The position numbers and the translations under genes were made by a program. 64,000 nucleotides of DNA from Dehalococcoidia bacterium (GTDB lineage: Bacteria > Chloroflexota > Dehalococcoidia > Bin125), in contig JAJDXE010000001.1 in NCBI GenBank assembly GCA_022825265.1, forward strand, positions 124,001 through 188,000. Reading direction: 5' to 3'. Positions 8,420 through 18,254 of the stretch are shown piece by piece; position 1 is the stretch's first letter; each line of letters opens with the position of its first letter. Under the pieces are notes generated by a model. The model was not told the DNA's origin, ran no database searches, and worked only from the letters and a program-made list of their open reading frames with translations.

Positions 8420-9606
8420 GCTGATTCCTCCACGTGCCTGGCCGGGGGTTGCTCACCGGTCAAGCGCCAGGCGAGGTAGTTGTGAAAGTCGGCGACGACC
8501 CGTTCGAGCGGGACCAGCCGGCCGCCGCGCGAGTGTCTGGAGGCCATGCCGGCCTGGGCGCGTTCGCAGATCCAGCGGTCTTCTTCGAGGAAGGCGGTCG
8601 CGTAGCCCTGGCCGATTTTCTGCGAGACCGAATCGAGCGGCTGACGGGTCAGCGTGCCCTGCAGGACCCGGGAACTGGTTGGTCCCACCGGATGCACGAC
8701 GATCCAGTCCCATGAGTCGAGGGTCATGACGCCGACGAAGGAGGGCGGGATCGAGACCAGGACATAGTGATCCGCGCTCGGATTGCCGCCCATCAAGCTG
8801 TTGAATAGCTTGCCCACGACTCCGTCCCCACCGTACTGGACGACCTCGCCGCCGGTCAGGGTCCAGGGGGCCGAGCCTTCGATGTAGTAGGCGCCGCGAG
8901 TCGGCGTGACCTTCTCCAGCGTCTGTTCATGCACCTTGAACAGGTGGTAGCTCTCGATGCCATTTTCGAGGATCAGTTTCCAGTTGGCGTCCCAGACCTC
9001 GGGATCAGCCATCGGTCCGGCGACCGAGAACGAGGCCGGGTCGAACTCGTCCAGATGCGGCGCAATGCCTGACAATCGATCGGCGAGCGGCGGCGTGTCG
9101 GGGTCGAGACAGACGAAGACGACGCCCATCCAGGTCTCGGTGCGGAAGGCGGGCAGGCTGTGCTCTTCGGGGTCGATCTTGAGGCCGTGAGTGTACGGCG
9201 CACCTCGGAACGAGCCGGTGTCGTCGTAGCTCCAGGCGTGATAGGGACAGACGATGGTCCCTTTCTCGAGACAGTCGATCCCCGGCTCGAGCATCAACGT
9301 GCCGCGATGGCGGCAGACGTTGGAGAGCGCGCGCAGTTCGCCGTCGGCGCCGCGAACCAGCGCCAGCGGCTCGCCGCCGATGTCGATGGCCAGATAATCG
9401 CCGGCGTTCGCTAGTGCGGACTCGGCGCCGACGGCGATCCAGTCGCCGCGGAAAAGCCGCTCCATCTCGATCGCGAAGAGCGACTCGTCGCGGTACGCGG
9501 CAAACGGCAGCGCTCTCGCCTCTTCCGGCGCGGCCATAGCCGAGCGGAGCAGATCCAGTCCGCCGGCATGGACTTCGCTCAGGGTCGACTCGTCCGTGGA
9601 CGTCAC
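8416..9606 (-). CDS. Rieske [2Fe-2S] aromatic-ring-hydroxylating oxygenase, alpha subunit
   Basis: A 396-residue oxygenase subunit that would insert oxygen into an aromatic or related substrate. The Rieske centre is CRHRG (CxH, about residues 97-101) followed by CPYHAWSYD (CxxH, about 120-128). The C-terminal catalytic domain includes NWKLILENGIESYHLFKVHEQ, where N, E and the two His side chains fit the mononuclear iron region. Length fits single-component or two-component alpha subunits. It starts at GTG 9606 and is coupled to a small membrane protein. No reductase, ferredoxin or beta subunit is adjacent. Confidence 0.93.
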   Translation of the reverse strand: MTSTDESTLSEVHAGGLDLLRSAMAAPEEARALPFAAYRDESLFAIEMERLFRGDWIAVGAESALANAGDYLAIDIGGEPLALVRGADGELRALSNVCRHRGTLMLEPGIDCLEKGTIVCPYHAWSYDDTGSFRGAPYTHGLKIDPEEHSLPAFRTETWMGVVFVCLDPDTPPLADRLSGIAPHLDEFDPASFSVAGPMADPEVWDANWKLILENGIESYHLFKVHEQTLEKVTPTRGAYYIEGSAPWTLTGGEVVQYGGDGVVGKLFNSLMGGNPSADHYVLVSIPPSFVGVMTLDSWDWIVVHPVGPTSSRVLQGTLTRQPLDSVSQKIGQGYATAFLEEDRWICERAQAGMASRHSRGGRLVPLERVVADFHNYLAWRLTGEQPPARHVEESA

Positions 9607-9644
9607 TGTGCCAACTCTCGGGAAACCGGGTGGGGACGCACAGT

Positions 9645-10556
9645 TTACCGCGAGCCCGGGACGATGCCGCGTACCGCCGTCTCGATGCTGAACAGGCTCG
9701 TCCCCGCCGTCATGTACAGCGTCGAGAAGTCGTCCCCGCCGAACGTGAGGTTGGCGGCGTGTTCGTCCATCTCGAAGACGCCGAGGTAGGTCCCATCGGC
9801 CGCGTGCGCCGAGACGCCGCCGGCGCCGGTCGTCCAGAGACGGCCATCTGCATCGACCTTCATCCCGTCGGGCGCGCCGAGGCGGTCGTCGTTGGACTGG
9901 TCGACGAACAGGATCCGGTCGCCCAGCGTCAGGTCGGCGTTGACCTCATAGCGCCAGATCAGCCCTTCCTGGGAGTCGCCGATGTAGAGCTGCGACTCAT
10001 CCGGGGTGAGGGCGAGGCCGTTCGGATTGGAAAAACCGGTCGGCGCGACGCAGTGGAGCGAGCCGTCCGGGTCGATCCGGTACACGCCGCGGAAGTCGAG
10101 CTCGGCCTGTTGGCCCTCCCGCCCGAAACGCGGCGTGCGTCCGGTGTCCACGCCATAGGCCGGATCGGTGAAAAAAATCGCGCCCGACGAGTGAACGACC
10201 AGATCGTTGGGACTGTTGAGCTGCTTGCCGTCCCAGGTGTCGGCCAGCGATGTCTCGCTGCCCGGCGAGCCGTAAGGCGCGCTCGAGACGCGCCGGCCGC
10301 CGTGCTCGCAGGCCAGCAGGTTGCCGTCGGCGTCGAGGGTCAGCCCGTTCGACCAGCCCGACGGCTCGCGGTAGATCGCGGCCTCGGAGTCGCCGGGGCG
10401 CCAGATGTGCTGGCGGTTGCCGGGGATGTCACTGAACACGAGGGCATTGTCGGCGGCGATCCAGATTGGACCCTCGATAAAACCGAACCCGCCGCACAGC
10501 CGGGTCTCCTCACCAATCAGCAGTTCGGAGATGCCGTTGTCGTCTTCGATGCGCAT
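9645..10556 (-). CDS. SMP-30/gluconolactonase/LRE family protein
   Basis: A 303-residue six-bladed beta-propeller lactonase-like protein. Family motifs include CGGFGFIEGPIW near residue 22 (metal-binding Glu), SNGLTLDADGNLLACEHGGRRV at about 88-109, LNSPNDLVVHSSGAIFFTDPAYG at about 133-155 (metal-binding Asn/Asp) and GFSNPNGLALTPDESQLYIGDS at about 196-217. These enzymes hydrolyse sugar or other lactones in a metal-dependent way. It lies 38 bases downstream of... the preceding leftward CapA remnant overlaps its start, and the Rieske gene follows after 38 bases on the same strand, so oxygenase and lactonase may act in one degradative pathway. Confidence 0.92.
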   Translation of the reverse strand: MRIEDDNGISELLIGEETRLCGGFGFIEGPIWIAADNALVFSDIPGNRQHIWRPGDSEAAIYREPSGWSNGLTLDADGNLLACEHGGRRVSSAPYGSPGSETSLADTWDGKQLNSPNDLVVHSSGAIFFTDPAYGVDTGRTPRFGREGQQAELDFRGVYRIDPDGSLHCVAPTGFSNPNGLALTPDESQLYIGDSQEGLIWRYEVNADLTLGDRILFVDQSNDDRLGAPDGMKVDADGRLWTTGAGGVSAHAADGTYLGVFEMDEHAANLTFGGDDFSTLYMTAGTSLFSIETAVRGIVPGSR

Positions 10557-10993
10557 GAACGCTGTCCTGATCTAGTCGTGATTCTCACGGTTCTCAGGGA
10601 TGGTAGCCGCCCGAGCCGGTCATCGAGCCACCGATCGGTGGCATTCCAGATCCGATCCATGATCGGCCGGCCCTCGCCGGCGGGGTCGACGAACTCAGGG
10701 CGGTAGAGCCAGGGCAGCTCCCTTGAGTGAGCACGGACCACGACCGGGCGGACGCGATAGCCGAGCAGTCGATCCTTGCTGAAGCCCAGCTCCATCAGCA
10801 TTCCCTGCGTCGTTTCAATCGACCAGTTCTGGTCGAAGATGAAGTTACCGAAGGAGTACGCAACCATCTGATCGTCAAAGTGCTCGATCGCCTGTACCGA
10901 GTGCGGATGATTGCCGAACAGAAACGTCGCGCCCGGCGTCGAGGCGACTCGCTCCGTCAGCTCCTCGGCCAGCGCCATGTGCCGCAAGTTCGC
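10517..10993 (-). pseudogene. CapA (poly-gamma-glutamate synthesis) family protein, C-terminal remnant
   Basis: About 155 codons match only the C-terminal part of CapA-type metallophosphatase-like proteins: GATFLFGNHPHSVQAIE, then MVAYSFGNFIFDQ, which are the two last conserved blocks of the family. A full-length protein is about 350-400 residues and starts with a GDxM-type block that is absent. An in-frame TAG stands two codons before the only possible start (TTG at 10987), and no continuation of the family is found in any upstream frame. The 3' end runs 40 bases into the SMP-30 gene in another frame. I read this as a 5'-truncated relic. Confidence 0.75.
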
Positions 10994-11425
10994 CTAAGGG
11001 AGTCGGGCCGCGCAGATGGTCCGTCTTGTCAGCGTCATCGACCTGCCATGCGTCACCCCAGTCGGCGATTCTACCCCGATACGCGCTCCGCAAGGCCGAA
11101 AGTCTCCTCCGACACCGGCAACGAATCGTCCGCCGCCGCCAGCACCTTTGTCCGCATATGCTCGATGGCGTCAACCTCAATCTCCAACGGGCCGGAACCT
11201 GGCATGAACACCGCAAGCATCTGGAACGACCCTCCCATTTCCTCGCAGGGCGCCGAAAAACACACGCGGAAACTGGCGAAATCTGGACGGATCCAGACAA
11301 ATCTGGACAAACCTGAACACCTGGCAGGCCGATGCTCAAGCCACGGCTGCAAATGCGCCGGATCAGGACAAATTTCCCCCAGCTCCAAGCTGTTCAACGC
11401 CCCATCGACCTGAGAGGAACTCCAA
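10994..11425. other. Non-coding stretch with degraded coding traces and a short repeat
   Basis: No convincing gene. On the minus strand one frame between about 11075 and 11250 reads protein-like (MGGSFQMLAVFMPGSG, then LAERVSG and a stop), and a second frame continues with DWGDAWQVDDADKTDHLRG to about 11000, as if a gene had decayed by frameshift. I cannot name a family. Around 11281-11315 the plus strand has ATCTGGAC twice, with the inverted repeat TCTGGA-CGGA-TCCAGA. The ribosome site for the following GNAT gene (GAGAGGAA) is at the right end. Confidence 0.45.
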
Positions 11426-11941
11426 GTGCGCATCGACATTGGTGATTGGCAAATCCGCAGCTACCGCCCGGACGACGCAGAGTCGCTGGCTGCGGCCGCC
11501 GATAATCGCAAGATCTGGCGAAACATGAACGAGGGCTTCCCCAATCCATACACATTGGCCGACGCCAATGGCTGGATCGCCCTGACCCGGCAGGAGTCGC
11601 CCGAACGGAACTTCGCCATCGCCTCTGGAACCGAAGTGATTGGCGGGATCGGTCTCAAGCTGCGCGACGACGTCTTCCACCGCTCCGCGGAGATCGGCTA
11701 CTGGCTGGGCGAACCTTTCTGGGGCCGCGGCATCGCCACGGCAGCACTATCGGCCCTGACCGATTACGCCTTTGTGCAGTTCGACCTGATCAGGATCGAC
11801 GCTGGAGTGTTCGAGTGGAATCCGGCGTCATGCCGCGTGTTGGAGAAGGCCGGGTACGTGAGGGAGGCGCGGCTGCGCAAGTCGGTGGTTAAGGACGGCC
11901 AAGTGATCGATCGGTTCCTCTACGCCAAACTGCGCGACTGA
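11426..11941 (+). CDS. GNAT N-acetyltransferase (RimJ/RimL type)
   Basis: A 171-residue acetyltransferase of the RimJ/RimL subgroup, which transfers acetyl from acetyl-CoA to amines or protein N-termini. It has the N-terminal IRSYRPDDAESLAAAADNRKIW, the EIGYWLGEPFWGRGIATAALSAL block with the pyrophosphate-binding loop at about 90-108, and the C-terminal NPASCRVLEKAGYVREARLR. The start is a GTG behind GAGAGGAA. It stands alone between the CapA relic and the deacetylase gene. Substrate is unknown. Confidence 0.93.
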   Translation: MRIDIGDWQIRSYRPDDAESLAAAADNRKIWRNMNEGFPNPYTLADANGWIALTRQESPERNFAIASGTEVIGGIGLKLRDDVFHRSAEIGYWLGEPFWGRGIATAALSALTDYAFVQFDLIRIDAGVFEWNPASCRVLEKAGYVREARLRKSVVKDGQVIDRFLYAKLRD

Positions 11942-12040
11942 CACGGGCAACTTGACGTTCGGCCTGGCGCGACTGCCTTAGCGCGAGGTTGGTGTTCTGG
12001 TTGTGCTCGGATTACGGTAAACTCATTATGACAAGAAGCA

Positions 12041-14140
12041 ATGGTATCTCGTGTGGCCTCACACGAGCTGGCAACCATTTCGCGTGGGCGTTGCGTCATG
12101 ATCGTATCTGGTGGAGTGCTGGCGTTGACGGGCATCATGCTGCTGGTCAATCTGAACCTGCAGTTCAACACCGCCTTCAACAAGCTCGAGGTTCCGCAGG
12201 CTCCGGTCGTTCACCAGTTGCATGACCGCACGGTCGAGGTCGATTGGAACGACGTGGCCGGGGCCGATCGGTACCAACTACAACAGTGGCATCCATCAGG
12301 CTGGATTGACTTGCCTGATGATGACCTGGGGATTGAGGTCGACTACTACGGTTCCCGTGCGGTCGTCAACAAGCGTTCTCCAGGGGCAATGATCAACACC
12401 TTTCGGGTCAAAGCGCTCGGCTGTGGCCGTGAGTCCGATTGGTCAGCTTACGGCCGGAAAGCTGATGCTGAATATGTCGCTCAGCCAGCCGAACCAAACG
12501 AAACTATTGGTTCTTACGACTCGCATTCGGAGCCTGATGTTATCTGGTCGGGCTTGCTGACGGCAGGGATGATCGGCAGCAGTACTCGTGACTACGGCTA
12601 CTCACTTGATGGCCAGGTCGGACTGTTGTCGCCAGATGCGTTCACCTTCGAACGAAGCCCGCACCGGGTGGTCCGCGCGCTGCAGGCGAGCGATGGGTTC
12701 TTTCTTGAACTCCGGAATGCAAGTGGGATTCCGAACGAATTCACCCTGGCGATTCACAATGCAGAGGCATCGGATGTCACCAGGCTCTCGAGCTGCGACA
12801 GTGTGCACTTGCCGTCTGACCGTGGCGACCGATATCTCTGGCCCGGGGCCGACGTGCAGTGGGTCGAGGGTAGCCACGCGGCGTTGAGCATCAGCTTGAC
12901 TCGTCACACTGCAGAAGTCACTGAGGAGCACCGGCTGCGTCCGATCCGTCTGCTGACTGCAGAGTTTGTAGAGGTCCCGTCGCACCATGACGGCGAAGAG
13001 TTTTCTCTGCAGGTTCGTTTCAGCAAACCGGTGGCCGTCGACGGTGACTCGCTCCGGCGCACTGGGCTGCAGGTGCGTGGAGGTGTGGTGACAGGGGTGG
13101 AACTCGCCGGAGAGCGCAAGGATCTCTGGGAAGTCAGGATCGCGCCCGACACTCGCCGGAGTGTGGGTCTGCGTCTGAGCGGAACCTTGCACTGCGCTGC
13201 GGCGGGCGCGATATGCACGCAACACCACCTTCGTCTCGTCAACCAACCGGAGGCCGTCATCCCTGGTCCTCCGATTACCGCACGGCTCGAGGCGGACCGA
13301 GTCTTTCACAGCGGATCTCCCGCGCTTCCTGTACGGATCCAACTCAGTGAGCCGTTGATGACTTCATCCCAGATCCTCAGAAGACAGGCACTTCAGGTGT
13401 CTGGCGGCTCGATGATGGACTTGCGGCGGGTCGAAGGGCGCAGTGACCTGTGGGAGTTGATCGTGTCGCCCCAGTCGGCCGCTGCGGTTGCGATCTCTCT
13501 GGACGCGACGGGCCTGTGCGTCTCGGATGGAGCCGGATGCCTGGAAGACCTCTATCGGATCGCCGCGCCATTGGAGTTGAGCATCCCACCGGCAGTCGTC
13601 CATTTGACGTTCGACGATGGACCACATCCGGTGTACACGCCTCAGATTCTGGACATCCTTGCCCGGCATGACGCGCGTGCGACCTTTTTCGTCACAGGGG
13701 AAAGCGCGACGCTCTACCCGGAGCTGATCAACCGGATCGTCAGCGAGGGTCACACGCTGGCCAATCACACCTGGGATCATGTCGCGCTCGACACGCTGTC
13801 CGCGGAAGAGTTTGAGGAAACCGTGCTGCGGACGCAACAGGCGCTGGGTGAATATGCGACTCCATGCATCCGGCCTCCGTACTACCGCGCCGATGAGGAG
13901 ACTTACGAGCGCGCGGCTCGGTTGGGTCTGCGAGTGATCATGGGCAACGTGCGGCCTCGAGACTGGGCGCTTCCCGGCGCGATGGAGATCGCCGATCGGA
14001 TTGTCGGCGGCGCAGCGAACAACGCTGTTGTTGTATTGCACGATGGCGGTGGTGATCGGAGTCAAACGGTCGAGGCTCTGAGATCGGCGCTTGCGAGCCT
14101 GAGTCCACAGAACTACTCGTTCGAGCCGGTTTGCAACTGA
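12041..14140 (+). CDS. Membrane-anchored polysaccharide deacetylase (NodB domain) with N-terminal surface modules
   Basis: A 699-residue protein. It has one hydrophobic anchor at about 19-37 (IVSGGVLALTGIMLLVN) and a fibronectin-like module at about 55-115. Two tandem copies of one beta module follow at about 315-405 and 425-505; both have the pattern LQV(R/S)GG...(R/D)LW(E)... and two Cys. The C-terminal NodB-type deacetylase spans about 518-690. Catalytic motifs are TFDDGPHP near 522, HTWDH near 576 and RPPYYRAD near 610, with a late VLHDGGGD. It should remove N-acetyl groups from a cell-surface polysaccharide or peptidoglycan outside the membrane. The 3' end overlaps the convergent MFS gene by 28 bases. 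Confidence 0.9.
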   Translation: MVSRVASHELATISRGRCVMIVSGGVLALTGIMLLVNLNLQFNTAFNKLEVPQAPVVHQLHDRTVEVDWNDVAGADRYQLQQWHPSGWIDLPDDDLGIEVDYYGSRAVVNKRSPGAMINTFRVKALGCGRESDWSAYGRKADAEYVAQPAEPNETIGSYDSHSEPDVIWSGLLTAGMIGSSTRDYGYSLDGQVGLLSPDAFTFERSPHRVVRALQASDGFFLELRNASGIPNEFTLAIHNAEASDVTRLSSCDSVHLPSDRGDRYLWPGADVQWVEGSHAALSISLTRHTAEVTEEHRLRPIRLLTAEFVEVPSHHDGEEFSLQVRFSKPVAVDGDSLRRTGLQVRGGVVTGVELAGERKDLWEVRIAPDTRRSVGLRLSGTLHCAAAGAICTQHHLRLVNQPEAVIPGPPITARLEADRVFHSGSPALPVRIQLSEPLMTSSQILRRQALQVSGGSMMDLRRVEGRSDLWELIVSPQSAAAVAISLDATGLCVSDGAGCLEDLYRIAAPLELSIPPAVVHLTFDDGPHPVYTPQILDILARHDARATFFVTGESATLYPELINRIVSEGHTLANHTWDHVALDTLSAEEFEETVLRTQQALGEYATPCIRPPYYRADEETYERAARLGLRVIMGNVRPRDWALPGAMEIADRIVGGAANNAVVVLHDGGGDRSQTVEALRSALASLSPQNYSFEPVCN

Positions 14141-15564
14141 TCTGTTGAGGATTGCGAGGCTCGGCTTAGCCCGTTGGAGCCGGCAAGATTGCCATTGCGC
14201 GCAGCTGTGGCTTGCGGTTTGCTCACTGAATTGAGCCTGAACACTAGTTGGACCTGCTCGCGTCCGTGGAGGACGCGCCAGATCAGGGCGAACAGGCCCC
14301 CTGCTCCGATCAGGAAGGCCAAGAGCAATCCAAATGAAGCCGGGAAGCCGGCCGCATCAGCGACTGTGCCGGCCTGAGGCACGATCGCGGCCATGACCAA
14401 GGCCGAACAGAGTTGGAACATCGACAGCACGGTCGCGCGCTGGTCGGAAGGGATACGTCGATTGATGTAACCAGTGGCGATTGGACGGACCATCCCGCGA
14501 ATCACGGCCAGCAGGCCAAGTGCGACGACCACCCAGAGCGAGTCCCAGAGCGTTGGCGCGAGGAAGATCAGGGCGCCGATGATCAATGGAATGACCAATG
14601 AACGGCGCTCGCCGAAGCGGCTCGCCACCCAGGCTGCGAGCAGCGAACCGACGACCATGCCGGCGACCGGTGACATCAGCATTCCTGAATAGGCGAAGCC
14701 CGAACCGACGCCCGTGGCGGGGTCGACGCCGTGGTGGACGACGAATGGTTGCAGCAGGAACTCGCTGACCATGATCACGCCGTAGATCAGCGCGCCGAGC
14801 AGGATGTACCAGAGCAGTAGCTTGCTCCGCCACACGACCATGACGCCGCCGAACATGTTTCCCAAAATGCCGGGCTTGCGGCCTGTGATTGTGCTCGGCG
14901 ATGAACCGTTCTGGCTTGAACGCTGGGCGGTGAACTCTGCCTCGCTTCGCGGCGGCTCTCTCAGGAACAGCGCAATCGCGCCGGCGGTTCCCATGGCGAT
15001 CGCTCCCAGCAGAATGGTGGCGGAGTAACCGACCAGCGCGACGAGCGGTCCGCCGAGCAGTGTGGCGAGCAACATCGAGGCGAAGGCCAACGCCTCGGAG
15101 CGGCCGATGTGCTTCTCGTACTCATCGGTCCGCCCGATCTGGCGCAGCGTGTCGTAGACCAAAGCGTGGCCGGCGCCGGAGTAGAGAGTCATGGCGGTGC
15201 CGACCACGACGTAAGCGGCGACGAGCACCATGTAAGTCGAACTGAACGCGAAGACAACGGAGCCAATGCAGAAGCAGAATCCGCCCAAAACCAGGGAGAC
15301 TCGCCGACCCCAACGATCGGCGACGGCCCCGGTCGGCACCTCGGCGAGCACCACGGTGATCCAGAAGATCGACTCGATCGTGGCGATCTGGGTGAGCGTC
15401 ATGCCGCGCAGTTCCTGAAGGTAGATCACCCAGATCGGCATCCAGATGAGGAAGCCGCTGACGCCGTAGAACAGGTAGTAGACGGGAATGTTGCGGGCGA
15501 AGCGGCGGCGCGACTTCTGCAAGTCGCTGGCCGCGATCGTTGTCTCCTCCGGAGCGGTGGACAT
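14113..15564 (-). CDS. Major facilitator superfamily transporter
   Basis: A 483-residue membrane protein with about twelve hydrophobic segments in two bundles. The cytoplasmic loop after helix 2 reads GAVADRWGRRVSL, the classic MFS motif A, and a second related loop SRFGERRSLVIPL lies in the C half. A long hydrophilic loop at about 205-230 separates the bundles. The substrate is unknown; drug-efflux-like members have this form. The N-terminal about 30 residues are polar and cytoplasmic, and the C-terminal about 50 residues are Ser/Gln/Asn rich. It is convergent with the deacetylase gene. Confidence 0.92.
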   Translation of the reverse strand: MSTAPEETTIAASDLQKSRRRFARNIPVYYLFYGVSGFLIWMPIWVIYLQELRGMTLTQIATIESIFWITVVLAEVPTGAVADRWGRRVSLVLGGFCFCIGSVVFAFSSTYMVLVAAYVVVGTAMTLYSGAGHALVYDTLRQIGRTDEYEKHIGRSEALAFASMLLATLLGGPLVALVGYSATILLGAIAMGTAGAIALFLREPPRSEAEFTAQRSSQNGSSPSTITGRKPGILGNMFGGVMVVWRSKLLLWYILLGALIYGVIMVSEFLLQPFVVHHGVDPATGVGSGFAYSGMLMSPVAGMVVGSLLAAWVASRFGERRSLVIPLIIGALIFLAPTLWDSLWVVVALGLLAVIRGMVRPIATGYINRRIPSDQRATVLSMFQLCSALVMAAIVPQAGTVADAAGFPASFGLLLAFLIGAGGLFALIWRVLHGREQVQLVFRLNSVSKPQATAARNGNLAGSNGLSRASQSSTDQLQTGSNE

Positions 15565-15765
15565 GATGCGTCGAGTCTAAGCAGGGGCAGACTACTTCGA
15601 GTCTGCTGCGCCAGGCACAAGCGTTTAGGAATCTGTCACTCCGACGTGCCGAACGAGCGCTACGCCCTTCCCGGTTCCTAAAGCGACTGGGCTGCCCCTC
15701 CGAGCCACTCTTGGCGACTCGCAGTTCATTGCCAGCGTTAGCTTGCTTCATTACATTGCGCCCAC

Positions 15766-18207
15766 ATGGGCAGATCACTTGACAAGCTGAGTTGGCTGAT
15801 CACGGTTCGGCCGTACGTCACCCTCGCGGTCATCCTGATCATCACGGTTGTGCTGGCGGCTGGAGCGTCGCAACGCGCGGAGATCGACGAGACCGACGGG
15901 TTCCTGCCGGATGACAGTCCTATCGCTCAGGCGATTGATGACATCAGCGAGCTGTTCGGTGAGTCGGGTGGGATCATCACATCGACGATCATTTTTCGAG
16001 GCGAAGCGCTGACGCCTGAGGCGTTGGCCCAGATGGACTCGCTGACCGGTCGGATCCTCAGCGATCCGGCCGTATCAGACTTGCTCGTCAGCGGTCACCA
16101 GGCGGTTACGCCTGCCACGTTGATCGGGTCAGCGCTGCAGGTGGACGACCTTGGCGGAGTTCCCCAGGAAGCGATCGACCAGGCCAGCGCCGCGCCGGAG
16201 ATTCGCGCAGTCCTGGATGCGATCACGGGAACGGATGAAGACGGCACCCAGGTCGCCATCTCTACTTTCCGCTTGCGGGACACGAGCGACGAGCGGCCGG
16301 CGACGGCGGAGCTTCGGATTGACGAGTTGGCCGTGGCGGACGAAGGGCCGCTGCGGGTGAGCACGGTGTCGCCGGCGGTGATTGAGCATGAATACACGGA
16401 GGCCAACCGGACGGGAACGGCGCCGCTGATCGGAATAGCGCTGGTCTTGATCGCTGCGCTGCTGCTGTTCTTCTTGCGCTCGATTTCGGATGTTCTGTTG
16501 ACGCTGCTCGGGCTCGTGGTCTCGTTGATCTGGCTCGTCGGGCTGGAAGGATGGTTGGGTCCGAACGGGCTCGGGGTCACCGGCCGACCCAGTGGGATAT
16601 CGGTGATGATCCCGATCATCGTGATCGGTCTCACGGTCGACTATGCGATCCAGGCGCTATCGCACTACCGCGAGCAGCGGGCCGGGGACCGGCCGGTGAC
16701 CGAGGCACTGCGGGCCAGCATGCGGATCGTGATGGTCCCGCTCTCTCTGGCTGCAGTGACGACGATCGGCAGCCTGTTCGCGCAGCTGCTCTCGCCGATT
16801 CCCGCGATCGCCGACTTCGGGATCGTGGCAGGGCTCGGCGTGGGCATGAGCCTGATCGTGATGCTGACGCTGATTCCAGCGGCGCGCGCGATCTTTGATC
16901 GGCGACGAGAGTCCAAGGGCACCCTGAAGCGCCCAACCCTGGTTGCCGACGCGATTCCCCGCGTGGGGCCGATGGCGGCGGCGCTTGGAAGCTCGGTCAC
17001 GCGGCGACCGATGCCGTACATCGCCGTGGTCGCGGCCATCTCGATTGGGCTGGGGATTGCTTCGACGGACATCGAGGCCAGATTCACCATCCACGACGTG
17101 TTGCCGAGGGGCGGAGATGGACTGGCCGATCTGAACACGCTGGAGTCGGCGTTCGGCGGCTCGACCGAAGTGGTGAATGTGCTCATCGAAGCGGAGGCGA
17201 CGGACACACGAACCATGCTGAATCTGCAGGACCTGCGCCTCGCGTTCGAGGACGAAAGCCGCCGACCGGTGGCGGCGGCCGGGCCGATTGAGAACTCGTA
17301 TGAGTTGCTGGTCAGCGACTGGGTCGACGACAGCGGTGAACCCGGCGATCGATATGACGCTGAGCTTGCGGCGCTCTACCAGGAGACGACGGCGGGTCTG
17401 CGAATCGTCCCTACTCAGATGCAGTCCTTCCTTGATCAACTCCAGGAGCGGCATCCCGGAATCGGAAATTATCTGGTCAGCGACCCGTCGGGGATCGACC
17501 AGATCCTCGTGCAGTTTCCCGCCTATGGGCTTGATGCCGACAGGGTGCGCCACCTTCAGGGAGACCTTGAGGAGATTTGGCAGGGTGACGATCGCACGAT
17601 CACGGCGACGTCCGACGGCGTCGTGTCGGTGGCGGTGACCGACGAGATCACGAGCCGGCAGACTGAGTCGATCGTGGCCACGGTGATCGTGGCGCTCGTG
17701 ATTTTGATGGTCTTCTACTGGACGACGCTGCGGCAGCCGGCGCTGGCGCTCGTCGCGGTGGGGCCGATTGTGCTGGTCCTGCTGTGGGTGCTCGGCACGA
17801 TGGCGTTGGTTGGGATTCCCTACACGCTGACCACATCGATCATCACGGCGCTGTCGATCGGCATCGGCGTGGACTACACAATCCACGTGATTCAGCGGTA
17901 CCGCGAGGAGTTCTCCCGTTCCCGCAACCCGGAGGACGCGGCGATCCGCACGCTGGGGACGACGGGTTCAGCGCTGCTGGGTTCGGCTTTGACGACTGCG
18001 CTCGGGCTCGGGGTGCTGGCGTTTGCTCCGACTGTCGCGACACAGCAGTTTGGCATTACCGCCGCGATCACGATTGCCTATGCGCTGATCATTTCGACGA
18101 TCCTGGTGCCGCCGGCGATGACGATCTGGGGCGCGTATCAGAACATGCGGCTGCGGTCGGCGCTGGAGCGGTCGTGGGCTGAACTCGATGCAGCGCTCGA
18201 GGACTAA
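15766..18207 (+). CDS. MMPL/RND-family transporter (patched/SSD-like)
   Basis: An 813-residue polytopic protein in two homologous halves. Each half has one leading helix, a large extracytoplasmic loop and a block of five helices. The helix after the first loop begins TAPLIGIALVLIAALLLFF, and the IIVIGLTVDYAIQALSHYRE segment is the RND motif with the intramembrane Asp. The second half has the equivalent ALSIGIGVDYTIHVIQRYRE. Members of this family (MMPL, HpnN, patched-like) export lipids or hopanoids. Length fits. It stands alone between an MFS gene and the P450 fusion; the substrate is unknown. Confidence 0.93.
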   Translation: MGRSLDKLSWLITVRPYVTLAVILIITVVLAAGASQRAEIDETDGFLPDDSPIAQAIDDISELFGESGGIITSTIIFRGEALTPEALAQMDSLTGRILSDPAVSDLLVSGHQAVTPATLIGSALQVDDLGGVPQEAIDQASAAPEIRAVLDAITGTDEDGTQVAISTFRLRDTSDERPATAELRIDELAVADEGPLRVSTVSPAVIEHEYTEANRTGTAPLIGIALVLIAALLLFFLRSISDVLLTLLGLVVSLIWLVGLEGWLGPNGLGVTGRPSGISVMIPIIVIGLTVDYAIQALSHYREQRAGDRPVTEALRASMRIVMVPLSLAAVTTIGSLFAQLLSPIPAIADFGIVAGLGVGMSLIVMLTLIPAARAIFDRRRESKGTLKRPTLVADAIPRVGPMAAALGSSVTRRPMPYIAVVAAISIGLGIASTDIEARFTIHDVLPRGGDGLADLNTLESAFGGSTEVVNVLIEAEATDTRTMLNLQDLRLAFEDESRRPVAAAGPIENSYELLVSDWVDDSGEPGDRYDAELAALYQETTAGLRIVPTQMQSFLDQLQERHPGIGNYLVSDPSGIDQILVQFPAYGLDADRVRHLQGDLEEIWQGDDRTITATSDGVVSVAVTDEITSRQTESIVATVIVALVILMVFYWTTLRQPALALVAVGPIVLVLLWVLGTMALVGIPYTLTTSIITALSIGIGVDYTIHVIQRYREEFSRSRNPEDAAIRTLGTTGSALLGSALTTALGLGVLAFAPTVATQQFGITAAITIAYALIISTILVPPAMTIWGAYQNMRLRSALERSWAELDAALED

Positions 18208-18254
18208 GCCGAACGCTGATCCGTTGCCGGCGACTCGGTCTGGATACCCGACGC

